The notes beneath the pieces were generated by a model that worked only from the letters and a program-made list of their open reading frames with translations, was not told the DNA's origin and made no database searches. This document shows, in pieces, positions 54,262 through 62,659 of a stretch of DNA of 64,000 nt. Position 1 is the stretch's first letter. Every line of letters begins with the position of its first letter. The stretch is from Antarcticimicrobium sp040365005 (GTDB taxonomy: Bacteria > Pseudomonadota > Alphaproteobacteria > Rhodobacterales > Rhodobacteraceae): NCBI RefSeq assembly GCF_040365005.1, contig NZ_BAABWV010000007.1, positions 1 to 64,000 on the forward strand. The letters run 5' to 3'. Made by a program: the position numbers and the translations under genes.

Positions 54262-55094
54262 CACGTCTGGACCGACGCGCGCTGTTCACCTCGGGTGCGG
54301 CGGCTGCCCTTCTGGCGGCGACCGGCGTGTCGCTGGAGGCCGCGCCGCGACCGGGCGGACGGCTGCGCCTTGCGGTGCCGCGCGACGGCAGCCTGGAGCA
54401 GGTGGCGCGCGGTGCGGTTTTTGACGGGCTGACCGAGATCGGCCCGGACGGGGTGCTGCGCCCAGAACTGGCCGAGATCTGGCACGGCGGCGCCGATGCG
54501 CGCGACTGGCGATTCGAGCTGCGCGGCGATGTCGCCTTTCACGACGGGCGGGCGCTGGGCGCGGCGGATGCCGTGGCCTCGGTGCAGGCCTGGGATGTGC
54601 CGGGCGTGGTGCGGGTCGAGGTCACCGGGCCGAAATCGCTGCGCATCGAACTGGCCGAGGGCAATCCGCACCTGCCCTATCACTTGGCGGCGCCGGGCCG
54701 GATCGTCGGCCCCGGGGGCGAGATTGACGTGCCGCTTGACCGGGTGGTGGGCACCGGCGCCTATCGCGTGGAACAGGCGCAGGCGGGCCGGCATTTCCGC
54801 GCCGCCCGCGTGGACGGGCATTACAAGGCCGGCCGCGCCGGCTGGGCCGACAGCATCGAGGTGCTGGTGATTCCCGACGAATCCGTGCGCGCCGAGGCGC
54901 TGCGCGACGGGTTTGTCGACGTGGCGGCGCTTCCGGCGCCCGCGGGGCTGCTGGGGCGGGGCGAGTTCCGCTATCACCCCTCGGTCGAGGAGATCGCGCT
55001 GGCCGCCCATCGCGGCGTCGGTGTTCCCCGGGTGATCGGCCGCCAGGCGCCGCTTGACGATGGCCGCATCGCCGAGCGGTGGTGGATCGGGTGA
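54258..55094 (+). CDS. short peptide ABC-type solute-binding protein
   Basis: A 278-residue exported protein related to family 5 (oligopeptide/nickel) solute-binding proteins. The N terminus has RLDRRALFTSGAAAALLAA, a Tat-like signal. Then come RLRLAVPRDGS, VFDGLTEIGPDGVLRPELAEIW and VAFHDGRALGAADAVAS, standard for the first lobe. Full-length members have about 500 residues, so roughly the second half of the fold is missing here. There is no frameshift sign; the frame closes with an ordinary stop. No permease or ATPase gene is near. It could be a reduced binding protein with a new role, or a gene in decay. Confidence 0.75.
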   Translation: MTRLDRRALFTSGAAAALLAATGVSLEAAPRPGGRLRLAVPRDGSLEQVARGAVFDGLTEIGPDGVLRPELAEIWHGGADARDWRFELRGDVAFHDGRALGAADAVASVQAWDVPGVVRVEVTGPKSLRIELAEGNPHLPYHLAAPGRIVGPGGEIDVPLDRVVGTGAYRVEQAQAGRHFRAARVDGHYKAGRAGWADSIEVLVIPDESVRAEALRDGFVDVAALPAPAGLLGRGEFRYHPSVEEIALAAHRGVGVPRVIGRQAPLDDGRIAERWWIG

Positions 55095-55240
55095 CGGTCG
55101 CCGCGTGCTGAAATCCGGCCGGATCGCCGGGAATCCGCGCAGCCTGAAAGAGAAGGGTTGAAGACTCGGGGGATGCGGCGTATATGCCCCTCAACAGCGG
55201 CGCGTCAGGCTCTGGCCTGGGGCACCACCGGAATCTTGTG

Positions 55241-55263
55241 ACGGGCCGCGCGCCCGTTTTTTT
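55241..55263 (+). terminator. terminator-like hairpin in the rimP leader
   Basis: ACGGGC and GCCCGT (55241-55246 and 55252-55257) form a perfect six-base stem with a CGCGC loop and a run of seven T. It lies only 14-20 bases upstream of the rimP start. It may end transcription from the upstream gene, or act as an attenuator for rimP-nusA-infB, in which NusA itself could take part. The 146 bases before it hold no gene I can support. Confidence 0.65.
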
Positions 55264-55276
55264 GTGCTTGGACGAT

Positions 55277-55867
55277 ATGAACAACGAGTTGATAGCAAAG
55301 GCCGCGATTGACCGGCGCCTGGCCGAGATCATCACCCCCGCGATCGAGGATCTGGGGTTCGAACTGGTGCGCGTGCGGTTAATGTCCGGCAAGTCCACCA
55401 CGCTGCAGGTGATGGCCGATCGGCCCAACGGCGGCATCGAGGTGGACGAATGTGCCGAGATATCGAACGCGATCAGCGCGGTTCTGGATGTCGAGGATCC
55501 GATCCTCGACGCCTATGCGCTGGAGGTGTCCAGCCCCGGCATCGACCGGCCGCTGACGCGGCTGAAGGATTTCGAGGCCTTCGAGGGTTATGAGGCCAAG
55601 CTGGAAACCACCGAGCTGATCGACGGCCGCCGCCGCTTCAAGGGCGTGCTGGCCGGGGTCGAAGGCAACGAGGTTCTGGTCAACATCGACCAGAATGGCG
55701 AAGCGGTGACGATCGGGCTGGATTTCGATTGGCTGAGCGACGCCAAGCTGGTCCTGACCGACGAGCTGATCAAGGAAATGCTGCGTCAGCGCAAGGCCGC
55801 CGGCGACCTGGACGAAGACAAATTCGACGAAATCGAGACCGAAGGGTCCGTTGAGGAGGACATGTGA
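55277..55867 (+). CDS. rimP: ribosome maturation factor RimP
   Basis: Needed for maturation of the 30S subunit. The 196-residue product has the N-terminal alpha-beta domain (IITPAIEDLGFELVRVRLM), the VDECAEISNAISAVLDVEDPI region and the YALEVSSPGIDRPLTRLKDF motif. The C-terminal tail is Asp/Glu rich and longer than in E. coli. ATG 55277 is chosen; the frame is open upstream but passes through the leader hairpin. nusA overlaps its stop by one base. Confidence 0.95.
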   Translation: MNNELIAKAAIDRRLAEIITPAIEDLGFELVRVRLMSGKSTTLQVMADRPNGGIEVDECAEISNAISAVLDVEDPILDAYALEVSSPGIDRPLTRLKDFEAFEGYEAKLETTELIDGRRRFKGVLAGVEGNEVLVNIDQNGEAVTIGLDFDWLSDAKLVLTDELIKEMLRQRKAAGDLDEDKFDEIETEGSVEEDM

Positions 55868-57498
55868 TGGCAATCACTTCCGCAAACCAGCTTGAGCTTT
55901 TGCAGACCGCCGAAGCGGTGGCCCGTGAAAAGATGATCGACCCGGTCCTGGTGATCGAGGCGATGGAAGAGAGCCTCTCGCGCGCGGCCAAGAGCCGTTA
56001 TGGCGCCGAGATGGACATTCGCGTCTCGATCGACCGCAAGACCGGCCGTGCCACCTTTACCCGCGTTCGCACCGTGGTCGAAGACGAAGAGCTGGAAAAC
56101 TACCAGGCGGAAATGACCGTCGAGCAGGCCAAGCAGTACATGGCCGACCCCGCGGTCGGTGACGAGTTCGTCGAAGAGGTGCCGCCGGTCGAGATGGGGC
56201 GGATCGCCGCCCAGTCGGCCAAGCAGGTGATCCTGCAGAAGGTGCGCGAAGCCGAGCGGGACCGCCAGTACGAGGAATTCAAGGACCGCGCCGGCACCAT
56301 CATCAACGGTGTCGTCAAGCGCGAGGAATACGGCAACGTCATCGTCGACGTGGGTGCCGGCGAGGGCATCCTGCGCCGCAACGAGAAGATCGGCCGCGAA
56401 AGCTATCGCCCGAACGACCGCATCCGCTGTTTCATCAAGGACGTGCGCCGCGAACCGCGCGGGCCGCAGATCTTCCTGTCGCGCACCGCGCCGGAGTTCA
56501 TGGCCGAGCTGTTCAAGATGGAAGTGCCGGAGATCTACGACAACATCATCGAGATCAAGGCCGTGGCCCGCGATCCGGGCAGCCGCGCCAAGATCGCCGT
56601 GATCTCCTATGACAACTCGATCGACCCGGTCGGCGCATGCGTCGGGATGCGCGGCAGCCGCGTTCAGGCCGTGGTGAACGAGCTTCAGGGTGAAAAGATC
56701 GACATCATCCCGTGGTCCGAGGACATGCCGACCTTCCTAGTCAACGCGCTGCAGCCGGCCGAGGTGTCGAAGGTGGTGCTGGACGAGGAAGCCGGCAAGA
56801 TCGAGGTCGTGGTTCCCGAGGAGCAGCTGAGCCTGGCCATCGGCCGGCGCGGCCAGAACGTGCGGCTGGCGTCGCAGCTCACCGGGCTGGACATCGACAT
56901 CATGACCGAGGAAGAGGAAAGCGCGCGCCGCCAGAAGGAATTCGAGCAGCGCACCGGCCTCTTCATGGAAACGCTGGACCTGGACGAGTTCTTTGCCCAG
57001 TTGCTGGTCTCGGAAGGGTTCACCAACCTCGAAGAGGTGGCCTATGTCGAGCAGGACGAGCTGCTGGTGATCGACGGGGTCGACGAGGGCACCGCCGAGG
57101 AGCTTCAGGCCCGGGCGCGCGATTACCTCGAGGCACAGGCCAAGGCGGCACTGGAAAACGCCCGTGCCTTGGGTGTCGAGGACAGCCTGGTTGAATTCGA
57201 CGGCCTGACACCCCAGATGATCGAGGCGCTTGCCAAGGACGACGTCAAGACGCTGGAAGATTTCGCAACCTGCGCGGACTGGGAGCTGGCCGGTGGCTGG
57301 ACCACCGTCGATGGCGAGCGGATCAAGGATGACGGCATTCTCGAACCTTTCGACGTGTCGCTGGAAGAGGCTCAGAACCTGGTCATGACAGCACGTATCC
57401 AGCTTGGCTGGGTTGATCCCGAGGAGCTTGCGGCAGAGGACGCCGAAGCCGAGGTGGGTGACGACGAAATCGAAGCAAGCACGGAGGCCGGGGCCTGA
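55867..57498 (+). CDS. nusA: transcription termination/antitermination factor NusA
   Basis: Binds RNA polymerase and nascent RNA and modulates pausing, termination and antitermination. The 543-residue product has the N-terminal polymerase-binding domain, an S1 domain (VKREEYGNVIVDVGAGEGILRR), two KH domains (GACVGMRGSRVQAV and AIGRRGQNVRLA), and C-terminal acidic repeats. The ATG overlaps the rimP stop (TGATG). The last residues are almost all acidic or Ala. Confidence 0.96.
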   Translation: MAITSANQLELLQTAEAVAREKMIDPVLVIEAMEESLSRAAKSRYGAEMDIRVSIDRKTGRATFTRVRTVVEDEELENYQAEMTVEQAKQYMADPAVGDEFVEEVPPVEMGRIAAQSAKQVILQKVREAERDRQYEEFKDRAGTIINGVVKREEYGNVIVDVGAGEGILRRNEKIGRESYRPNDRIRCFIKDVRREPRGPQIFLSRTAPEFMAELFKMEVPEIYDNIIEIKAVARDPGSRAKIAVISYDNSIDPVGACVGMRGSRVQAVVNELQGEKIDIIPWSEDMPTFLVNALQPAEVSKVVLDEEAGKIEVVVPEEQLSLAIGRRGQNVRLASQLTGLDIDIMTEEEESARRQKEFEQRTGLFMETLDLDEFFAQLLVSEGFTNLEEVAYVEQDELLVIDGVDEGTAEELQARARDYLEAQAKAALENARALGVEDSLVEFDGLTPQMIEALAKDDVKTLEDFATCADWELAGGWTTVDGERIKDDGILEPFDVSLEEAQNLVMTARIQLGWVDPEELAAEDAEAEVGDDEIEASTEAGA

Positions 57499-57521
57499 TC
57501 CCAGGCCCCGTGGGGTTCGAC

Positions 57522-58145
57522 ATGAGTCGCGGTGGCGCCTCGAAAGACCGGCAGGACGGTCCCGAACGGAAATGCATCGCCACCGGCGAGGTGCAGCCGA
57601 AGTACGGGTTGATCCGTTTCGTGGCCGGGCCCGACGATGTGATCGTGCCCGATATCCTGGGCAAGCTGCCGGGTCGTGGCGTCTATGTAGCGGCCGATCG
57701 GGACGCCCTGCAACGGGCGGCGGACAAGAACCTGTTCGCCCGTGGACTGAAGCACAAGGTCAGGGTGCCACCGGACCTGACCGATGCCGTGGAACGGCAA
57801 CTGGCCCGCCGGGTGGTCGACCTGATCAGCCTGGCGCGCAAGTCCGGCGCGGCGGTGGCGGGCTATGAAAAGGTGAAAGCCTGGCTCGACAGAGAAGATG
57901 CCGAGGTCCTGATCCAGGCGATTGACGGATCAGGACGCGGGAAATCGAAGCTCAGCACGCCGCACTTCGGCCGATACATCGGCTGGCTGACGGCGGATGA
58001 GCTGGGAATGGCCTTTGGTCGTGAAACTGTGATACATGCAGCGCTGGCCTCTGGTGGACTCGGCAAACGTGTTGTAGAGGAAGCGCAACGCTTGCGTGGA
58101 ATGCGCGAAACGGACGGCGGCACCGGCCGCCGGGAAGGAAAATAA
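57522..58145 (+). CDS. YlxR/DUF448 plus L7Ae-like RNA-binding protein
   Basis: A 207-residue protein between nusA and infB. The N-terminal half is DUF448/YlxR with RKCIATGEVQPKYGLIRFV and LPGRGVYVAADRDAL; the C-terminal half looks like an L7Ae-type RNA-binding fold (LISLARKSGAAVAGYEKVKAWL). Such fused proteins are usual at this place in alphaproteobacteria. The role is unknown but a link to RNA or translation is likely. ATG 57522 is chosen with GGGG upstream; a GTG at 57510 is possible. infB starts six bases after its stop. Confidence 0.9.
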   Translation: MSRGGASKDRQDGPERKCIATGEVQPKYGLIRFVAGPDDVIVPDILGKLPGRGVYVAADRDALQRAADKNLFARGLKHKVRVPPDLTDAVERQLARRVVDLISLARKSGAAVAGYEKVKAWLDREDAEVLIQAIDGSGRGKSKLSTPHFGRYIGWLTADELGMAFGRETVIHAALASGGLGKRVVEEAQRLRGMRETDGGTGRREGK

Positions 58146-58150
58146 GCTTT

Positions 58151-60631
58151 ATGAGCGATAATGACGGCAAAAAGACTTTGGGTTTGCGTAGCGGGTCCCG
58201 TCCGGGGAACGTGAAGCAGAGTTTCAGCCACGGCCGGACCAAGAACGTCGTGGTGGAAACCAAGCGCAAGCGCGTCGTCGTGCCCAAACCGGGCCCGGCC
58301 AAAGCGGCTGGTGGCGGATCTGCCAAGGCCGGCAATCCGTCGCGTCGCCCCGCAGGCATTTCCGATGCCGAGATGGAACGCCGGCTGAAGGCGCTTCAGG
58401 CAGCCAAGGCGCGCGAGGTCGACGAGGCCCGTGAGCGCGCGGAAGCGGAGCGTAAGCGCGCCGAGGATCGTGAGCGCCGTCGGGCCGAAGCCGAGGCCAA
58501 GGAGCGCGAACAGCGCGAGGCCGAGGAACGCGCCCGCCAGAAAGCCGAGGACGAGGCTCGCAAGAAGCAGGAGGCCGAAGAGGCCGCCAAGAAGGCCGCC
58601 GCCGCGCCGGCAGAACCGGCGGCAGCGCCGGGACCGGCCCGTGGCAAGCCCGCGCCGCAACAGACCCCGCGCAAGACCGATCGCGAGCAGCCCAGCCGCA
58701 CCCCGCGCAAGGGCCGCGACGATGGCGGTCGCCGGTCCGGCAAGCTGACGCTGAACCAGGCGCTTTCGGGCGGTGAGGGCGGTCGGCAGCGGTCGATGGC
58801 CGCGATGAAGCGCAAGCAGGAGCGCGCCCGGCAAAAGGCCATGGGTGGCGCCGTCGAGCGTGAAAAGGTCGTCCGCGACGTGCAACTGCCCGAGACCATC
58901 GTGGTCAGCGAGCTGGCCAACCGCATGGCCGAGCGTGTCGCCGACGTGGTCAAATCGCTGATGAACATGGGCATGATGGTCACGCAGAACCAGACCATCG
59001 ACGCCGATACCGCCGAGCTGATCATCGAGGAATTCGGGCACAAGGTCGTGCGCGTTTCCGATGCCGATGTCGAGGACGTGATCAAGGAGGTCGAGGACAA
59101 CCCCGAGGATCTCAAGTCGCGTCCGCCGGTCATCACGATCATGGGCCACGTCGACCACGGCAAGACATCGCTTCTCGACGCGATCCGCGATACCAGCGTG
59201 ACCAGCGGCGAGGCCGGCGGGATTACCCAGCACATCGGCGCCTACCAGGTGAAGACCAAGGACGGCGCAAAGCTGACCTTCCTCGACACGCCGGGCCACG
59301 CGGCCTTTACCTCGATGCGTTCCCGCGGGGCGCAGGTGACGGATATCGTCATCCTGGTGGTGGCGGCCGATGATTCGGTCATGCCGCAGACCATCGAGGC
59401 GATCCACCACTCGAAAGCGGCCGGTGTGCCGATGATCGTGGCGATCAACAAGATCGACAAGCCCGCCGCCGATCCCGACAAGGTGCGCGCCGAGCTGCTG
59501 CAGCACGAGGTGATCGTCGAGAAGATGTCCGGCGAAGTGCAGGACGTCGAGGTTTCGGCCGTGACCGGCCAGGGCCTGGACGAGCTTCTGGAAGCGGTCG
59601 CGCTGCAAGCCGAGATTCTCGAGCTGAAGGCGAACCCGGATCGCGCCGCCCAGGGTGCGGTGATCGAGGCTCAGCTTGACGTGGGCCGTGGCCCCGTCGC
59701 CACGGTTCTGGTTCAGCAGGGCACGCTGCATCAGGGCGACATCTTTGTCGTCGGCGAACAGTACGGCAAGGTCCGTGCGATGGAGAACGACCGCAGCGAA
59801 CGGGTCAAGGATGCCGGCCCGTCGGTTCCGGTCGAGGTTCTGGGCCTGCACGGCACGCCCGAGGCCGGCGACGTTTTGAACGTGGTCGAAACCGAGGCGC
59901 AGGCCCGCGAGATCGCCGAGTACCGCCACGAACAGGCCAAGGAAAAGCGTGCTGCGGCTGGTGCGGCGACCACTCTTGAACAGCTCATGCAGAAGGCCAA
60001 GGATGACGAGAACGTCGCCGAGCTGCCGGTTCTGGTGAAGGCCGACGTGCAGGGTTCTGCCGAGGCGATCGTCCAGGCGCTGGAAAAGGTCGGCAACGAT
60101 GAGGTGCGCGTGCGCGTGCTGCACTCGGGTGTCGGTGCCATCACCGAGACCGATATCGGCCTGGCCGAAGCCTCGGGCGCGCCCGTGATCGGCTTCAACG
60201 TCCGCGCCAATGCTCCGGCCCGCAACGCGGCCAACCAGAAGGGCGTCGAGATCCGCTACTACTCGGTGATCTATGACTTGGTGGATGACGTGAAGGCGGC
60301 GGCCTCCGGCCTGCTGTCGGCCGAGGTGCGCGAGAAGTTCATCGGCTATGCCGAGATCAAGGAAGTGTTCAAGGTCACCGGTGTCGGCAAGGTTGCCGGT
60401 TGTCTGGTCACCGAGGGTGTCGCCCGCCGCAGTGCAGGTGTGCGTCTGCTGCGCGACAACGTGGTGATCCACGAGGGCACGCTGAAGACGCTGAAGCGCT
60501 TCAAGGACGAGGTGGCCGAGGTTCAGTCCGGGCAGGAATGCGGGATGGCCTTCGAGAACTACGACGATATCCGCCCCGCCGACGTGATCGAGATTTTCGA
60601 GCGCGAGGAAGTGACCCGCACGCTGGAGTGA
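58151..60631 (+). CDS. infB: translation initiation factor IF-2
   Basis: GTPase that places initiator tRNA on the 30S subunit and promotes subunit joining. The 826-residue product has a long charged N-terminal part with Glu/Arg/Ala coiled-coil repeats (about residues 75-150), an IF2-N domain, the G domain with GHVDHGKT at 332-339, DTPGHAAF and NKID motifs, and two C-terminal beta-barrel domains. It is the last gene of rimP-nusA-ylxR-infB and is followed by a strong terminator. Confidence 0.97.
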   Translation: MSDNDGKKTLGLRSGSRPGNVKQSFSHGRTKNVVVETKRKRVVVPKPGPAKAAGGGSAKAGNPSRRPAGISDAEMERRLKALQAAKAREVDEARERAEAERKRAEDRERRRAEAEAKEREQREAEERARQKAEDEARKKQEAEEAAKKAAAAPAEPAAAPGPARGKPAPQQTPRKTDREQPSRTPRKGRDDGGRRSGKLTLNQALSGGEGGRQRSMAAMKRKQERARQKAMGGAVEREKVVRDVQLPETIVVSELANRMAERVADVVKSLMNMGMMVTQNQTIDADTAELIIEEFGHKVVRVSDADVEDVIKEVEDNPEDLKSRPPVITIMGHVDHGKTSLLDAIRDTSVTSGEAGGITQHIGAYQVKTKDGAKLTFLDTPGHAAFTSMRSRGAQVTDIVILVVAADDSVMPQTIEAIHHSKAAGVPMIVAINKIDKPAADPDKVRAELLQHEVIVEKMSGEVQDVEVSAVTGQGLDELLEAVALQAEILELKANPDRAAQGAVIEAQLDVGRGPVATVLVQQGTLHQGDIFVVGEQYGKVRAMENDRSERVKDAGPSVPVEVLGLHGTPEAGDVLNVVETEAQAREIAEYRHEQAKEKRAAAGAATTLEQLMQKAKDDENVAELPVLVKADVQGSAEAIVQALEKVGNDEVRVRVLHSGVGAITETDIGLAEASGAPVIGFNVRANAPARNAANQKGVEIRYYSVIYDLVDDVKAAASGLLSAEVREKFIGYAEIKEVFKVTGVGKVAGCLVTEGVARRSAGVRLLRDNVVIHEGTLKTLKRFKDEVAEVQSGQECGMAFENYDDIRPADVIEIFEREEVTRTLE

Positions 60632-60660
60632 TTCGGGTTGCGGACCGGATCAGGAAAAAG

Positions 60661-60695
60661 AAAGGGGACCGCACGTCAGCGCGGTCCCCTTTTTC
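60661..60695. terminator. intrinsic terminator after infB
   Basis: AAAGGGGACCGC and GCGGTCCCCTTT(TT) form a 12-base-pair stem around ACGTCAGC, with T-runs on both strands. It would end the infB operon and also the convergent 44-codon gene. Confidence 0.92.
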
Positions 60696-60716
60696 GTGAC
60701 TGGAAGCGTATGCCGA

Positions 60717-60851
60717 TTAGGCGGCGGTCTTGACTGGCTTGCCTTGGTAAACCTTCTGGCCAACTCGAACTGCGATCCGGCCACCCGGCAATGACCGAAC
60801 GAAAACACCTTGTACCGAAACACAGCTTCCTACTGTGATGGTCCGAAGCAT
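60717..60851 (-). CDS. 44-residue basic small protein beside infB
   Basis: A short reading frame with the features of a real gene. ATG 60851 has a near-perfect AGGAGG ribosome binding site seven bases upstream, the frame ends with TAA at 60717-60719, and the infB terminator lies directly beyond. The product starts MLRTITVGSCV and ends GQKVYQGKPVKTAA; it is basic, rich in Val and Gly, without signal peptide or membrane helix, and has beta-strand-like alternation. The upstream 110 bases are AT-rich, as for a promoter. I do not know a family for it. Confidence 0.72.
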   Translation of the reverse strand: MLRTITVGSCVSVQGVFVRSLPGGRIAVRVGQKVYQGKPVKTAA

Positions 60852-61034
60852 GTCAGTTCCTCCTCAAGCGATTGCGCTGCCCTCATGATACACCATAAAT
60901 ACCGAATGCACCTACTCACAAAACGATCATATATTGTGCAACAACCTGTCATAATCTACAAAATACATGCATTCAGGTCCCCCTGACGCAATTTTTGTCG
61001 TTGTGGTTGGGGGCCGCCCTGTTCGCACAGGCGC

Positions 61035-61433
61035 CTATAGCCAGTCGCGAAGAATCGGAATCAGAGGCAGATCCGCCGGTGGCATCGGGTAATCGCGCAG
61101 GTCGCGCGCCCGCACCCATTTGAGGGTTTGCCCCTCGCGCGCGCGCGGTTGGCCGTTCCATTTTCGGCAGGCGAACAGCGGCATCAGCAGGTGGAAATCC
61201 CCGTATCCGTGGCTGGCAAAGGTCAGCGGCGCCAGGCAGGAGGCCCATGTGTCGATGCCAAGTTCCTCCTCGAGTTCGCGAATCAGCGCCGCCTCGGGGG
61301 TTTCGCCGGGCTCGACCTTGCCGCCGGGAAACTCCCACAGGCCAGCCATCGACTTGCCCTTGGGCCGTTGCGCCAGCAGCACCCGACCGTCGACGTCGAT
61401 CAGGGCAACGGCAGAGACCAGAAGTGTTTTCAC
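61035..61433 (-). CDS. mutT: 8-oxo-dGTP diphosphatase MutT
   Basis: Removes 8-oxo-dGTP from the nucleotide pool. The 132-residue product has ALIDVDGRVLLAQRPKGKSMAG and the Nudix box GGKVEPGETPEAALIRELEEELG at 38-60, in the MutT-typical distance. The start is GTG 61433, overlapping the argJ stop by four bases (GTGA). The order argJ-mutT downstream of secA is usual in this group. The gene ends about 180 bases from the small gene beside infB. Confidence 0.93.
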   Translation of the reverse strand: MKTLLVSAVALIDVDGRVLLAQRPKGKSMAGLWEFPGGKVEPGETPEAALIRELEEELGIDTWASCLAPLTFASHGYGDFHLLMPLFACRKWNGQPRAREGQTLKWVRARDLRDYPMPPADLPLIPILRDWL

Positions 61434-62656
61434 GACCGGTAATCCGCGTTGATCTCGATATAGCCGTGGGTCAGATCACAGGTCCAGACGGTGGCCTGTC
61501 CCTTGCCCAAGCCGAGGTCGACCGCGATCACCAGCTCCTGCCTCTTCATGTAGGCCGCCGCATCGTCTTCCCGGTAGTCGGGAGAGACCCAGCCGTTTTC
61601 CGCCACCAGGATATCGCCGAACCGGATGGTCAGCAGGTCACGGTCGGCGGCGGCGCCGGATTTTCCAATAGCCATCACCACCCGGCCCCAGTTGGGATCC
61701 TCGCCGGCGATGGCGGTCTTGACCAGCGGCGAGTTCGCGATGGACAGGCCGTGAACCTTCGCATCGGCATCACTGGCGGCGCCCGTCACGCGGACCTCGA
61801 CGAACTTGGTCGCCCCCTCGCCATCGCGAACGACCTGTTGCGCGAGATCCAGCATCACGCCGCGCAACGCGTTTTCGAACGCGGTGTTTCCGGTGGCGTC
61901 CACGCCCGCCGCGCCCGTTGCACAGAGCATCAGGCTGTCCGAGGTGGAGGTATCGCTGTCGACGGTGATGCAGTTGAACGTGGTATCGGTGTGTTTCGAC
62001 AACAGTGCCTGAAGCGCGGCCTGCTCATAGGCGGCATCGGTGAAGATGTAGACCAGCATCGTTGCCATGTCCGGTGCAATCATGCCCGAGCCCTTGGCGA
62101 TGCCGGCAATGTTCACCGGGGTGCCGTCGATCTCCAGCGTGGCGCAGGCGCCCTTGGCAAAGGTGTCGGTGGTCATGATCGCTCGCGCGGCGGGTTCGAT
62201 GGCCTCGGCGCTGAGCGCCGCGTTCAGATCGTCCAGCTTGGCAAGGATTCGGTCATGCGGCAGCGGTTCTCCGATCACGCCGGTCGAGGCGGTAAAGACC
62301 CGCTCGGGTGCCACCCCGGTGGCCTTGGCCACGGCGGCGGTGATGGCAGAGACCGAGGCCTGACCGTAATGTCCTGTAAAGGCGTTGGAATTTCCGGAAT
62401 TGACCAGGATCGCCGCCGGCCCGTCAGCGGCCCCGCCCAGCTTGGACTGGCAATCCAGAACCGGGGCCGAGCGGGTGGCCGAGCGGGTGAAGGCCCCGGC
62501 CACCGCGGTGCCCGGTTGCAGGACCGCCAACATGACGTCGTCACGCCCCTGATAGCGTACCCCGGCCGCCCCGGCGGCAAAACGTACGCCGCCGATCTGC
62601 GGCAAGGTCGGGAAGCCGGCGGGCGCGAGCGGTGAAACCTGGTCTATCTTGGCCAA
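61430..62656 (-). CDS. argJ: bifunctional glutamate N-acetyltransferase/amino-acid N-acetyltransferase
   Basis: Transfers acetyl groups from N-acetylornithine to glutamate in the cyclic arginine pathway. The 408-residue product has the self-cleavage and nucleophile site APDMATML with Thr199, the KGSGMI oxyanion motif just before, and a C-terminal TRS-like end. The start is TTG 62656 (AKIDQVSPLAP), with GGAG nine bases upstream; there is no ATG near. It lies three bases after the isomerase gene. Whether it uses acetyl-CoA as well cannot be told. Confidence 0.94.
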   Translation of the reverse strand: MAKIDQVSPLAPAGFPTLPQIGGVRFAAGAAGVRYQGRDDVMLAVLQPGTAVAGAFTRSATRSAPVLDCQSKLGGAADGPAAILVNSGNSNAFTGHYGQASVSAITAAVAKATGVAPERVFTASTGVIGEPLPHDRILAKLDDLNAALSAEAIEPAARAIMTTDTFAKGACATLEIDGTPVNIAGIAKGSGMIAPDMATMLVYIFTDAAYEQAALQALLSKHTDTTFNCITVDSDTSTSDSLMLCATGAAGVDATGNTAFENALRGVMLDLAQQVVRDGEGATKFVEVRVTGAASDADAKVHGLSIANSPLVKTAIAGEDPNWGRVVMAIGKSGAAADRDLLTIRFGDILVAENGWVSPDYREDDAAAYMKRQELVIAVDLGLGKGQATVWTCDLTHGYIEINADYRS

Positions 62657-62659
62657 TGC

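Noticed and set aside
55095..55240. Initiator tRNA gene before rimP, as in E. coli metY
   Set aside because: No cloverleaf, no TTCGA-type T-loop and no anticodon stem are seen in this leader.
57863..60472. Minus-strand open frame of 869 codons opposite ylxR and infB
   Set aside because: It is the antisense of infB. Its His/Leu/Asp-rich, low-complexity translation shows no family motif, and long antisense frames are expected in high-GC coding DNA.
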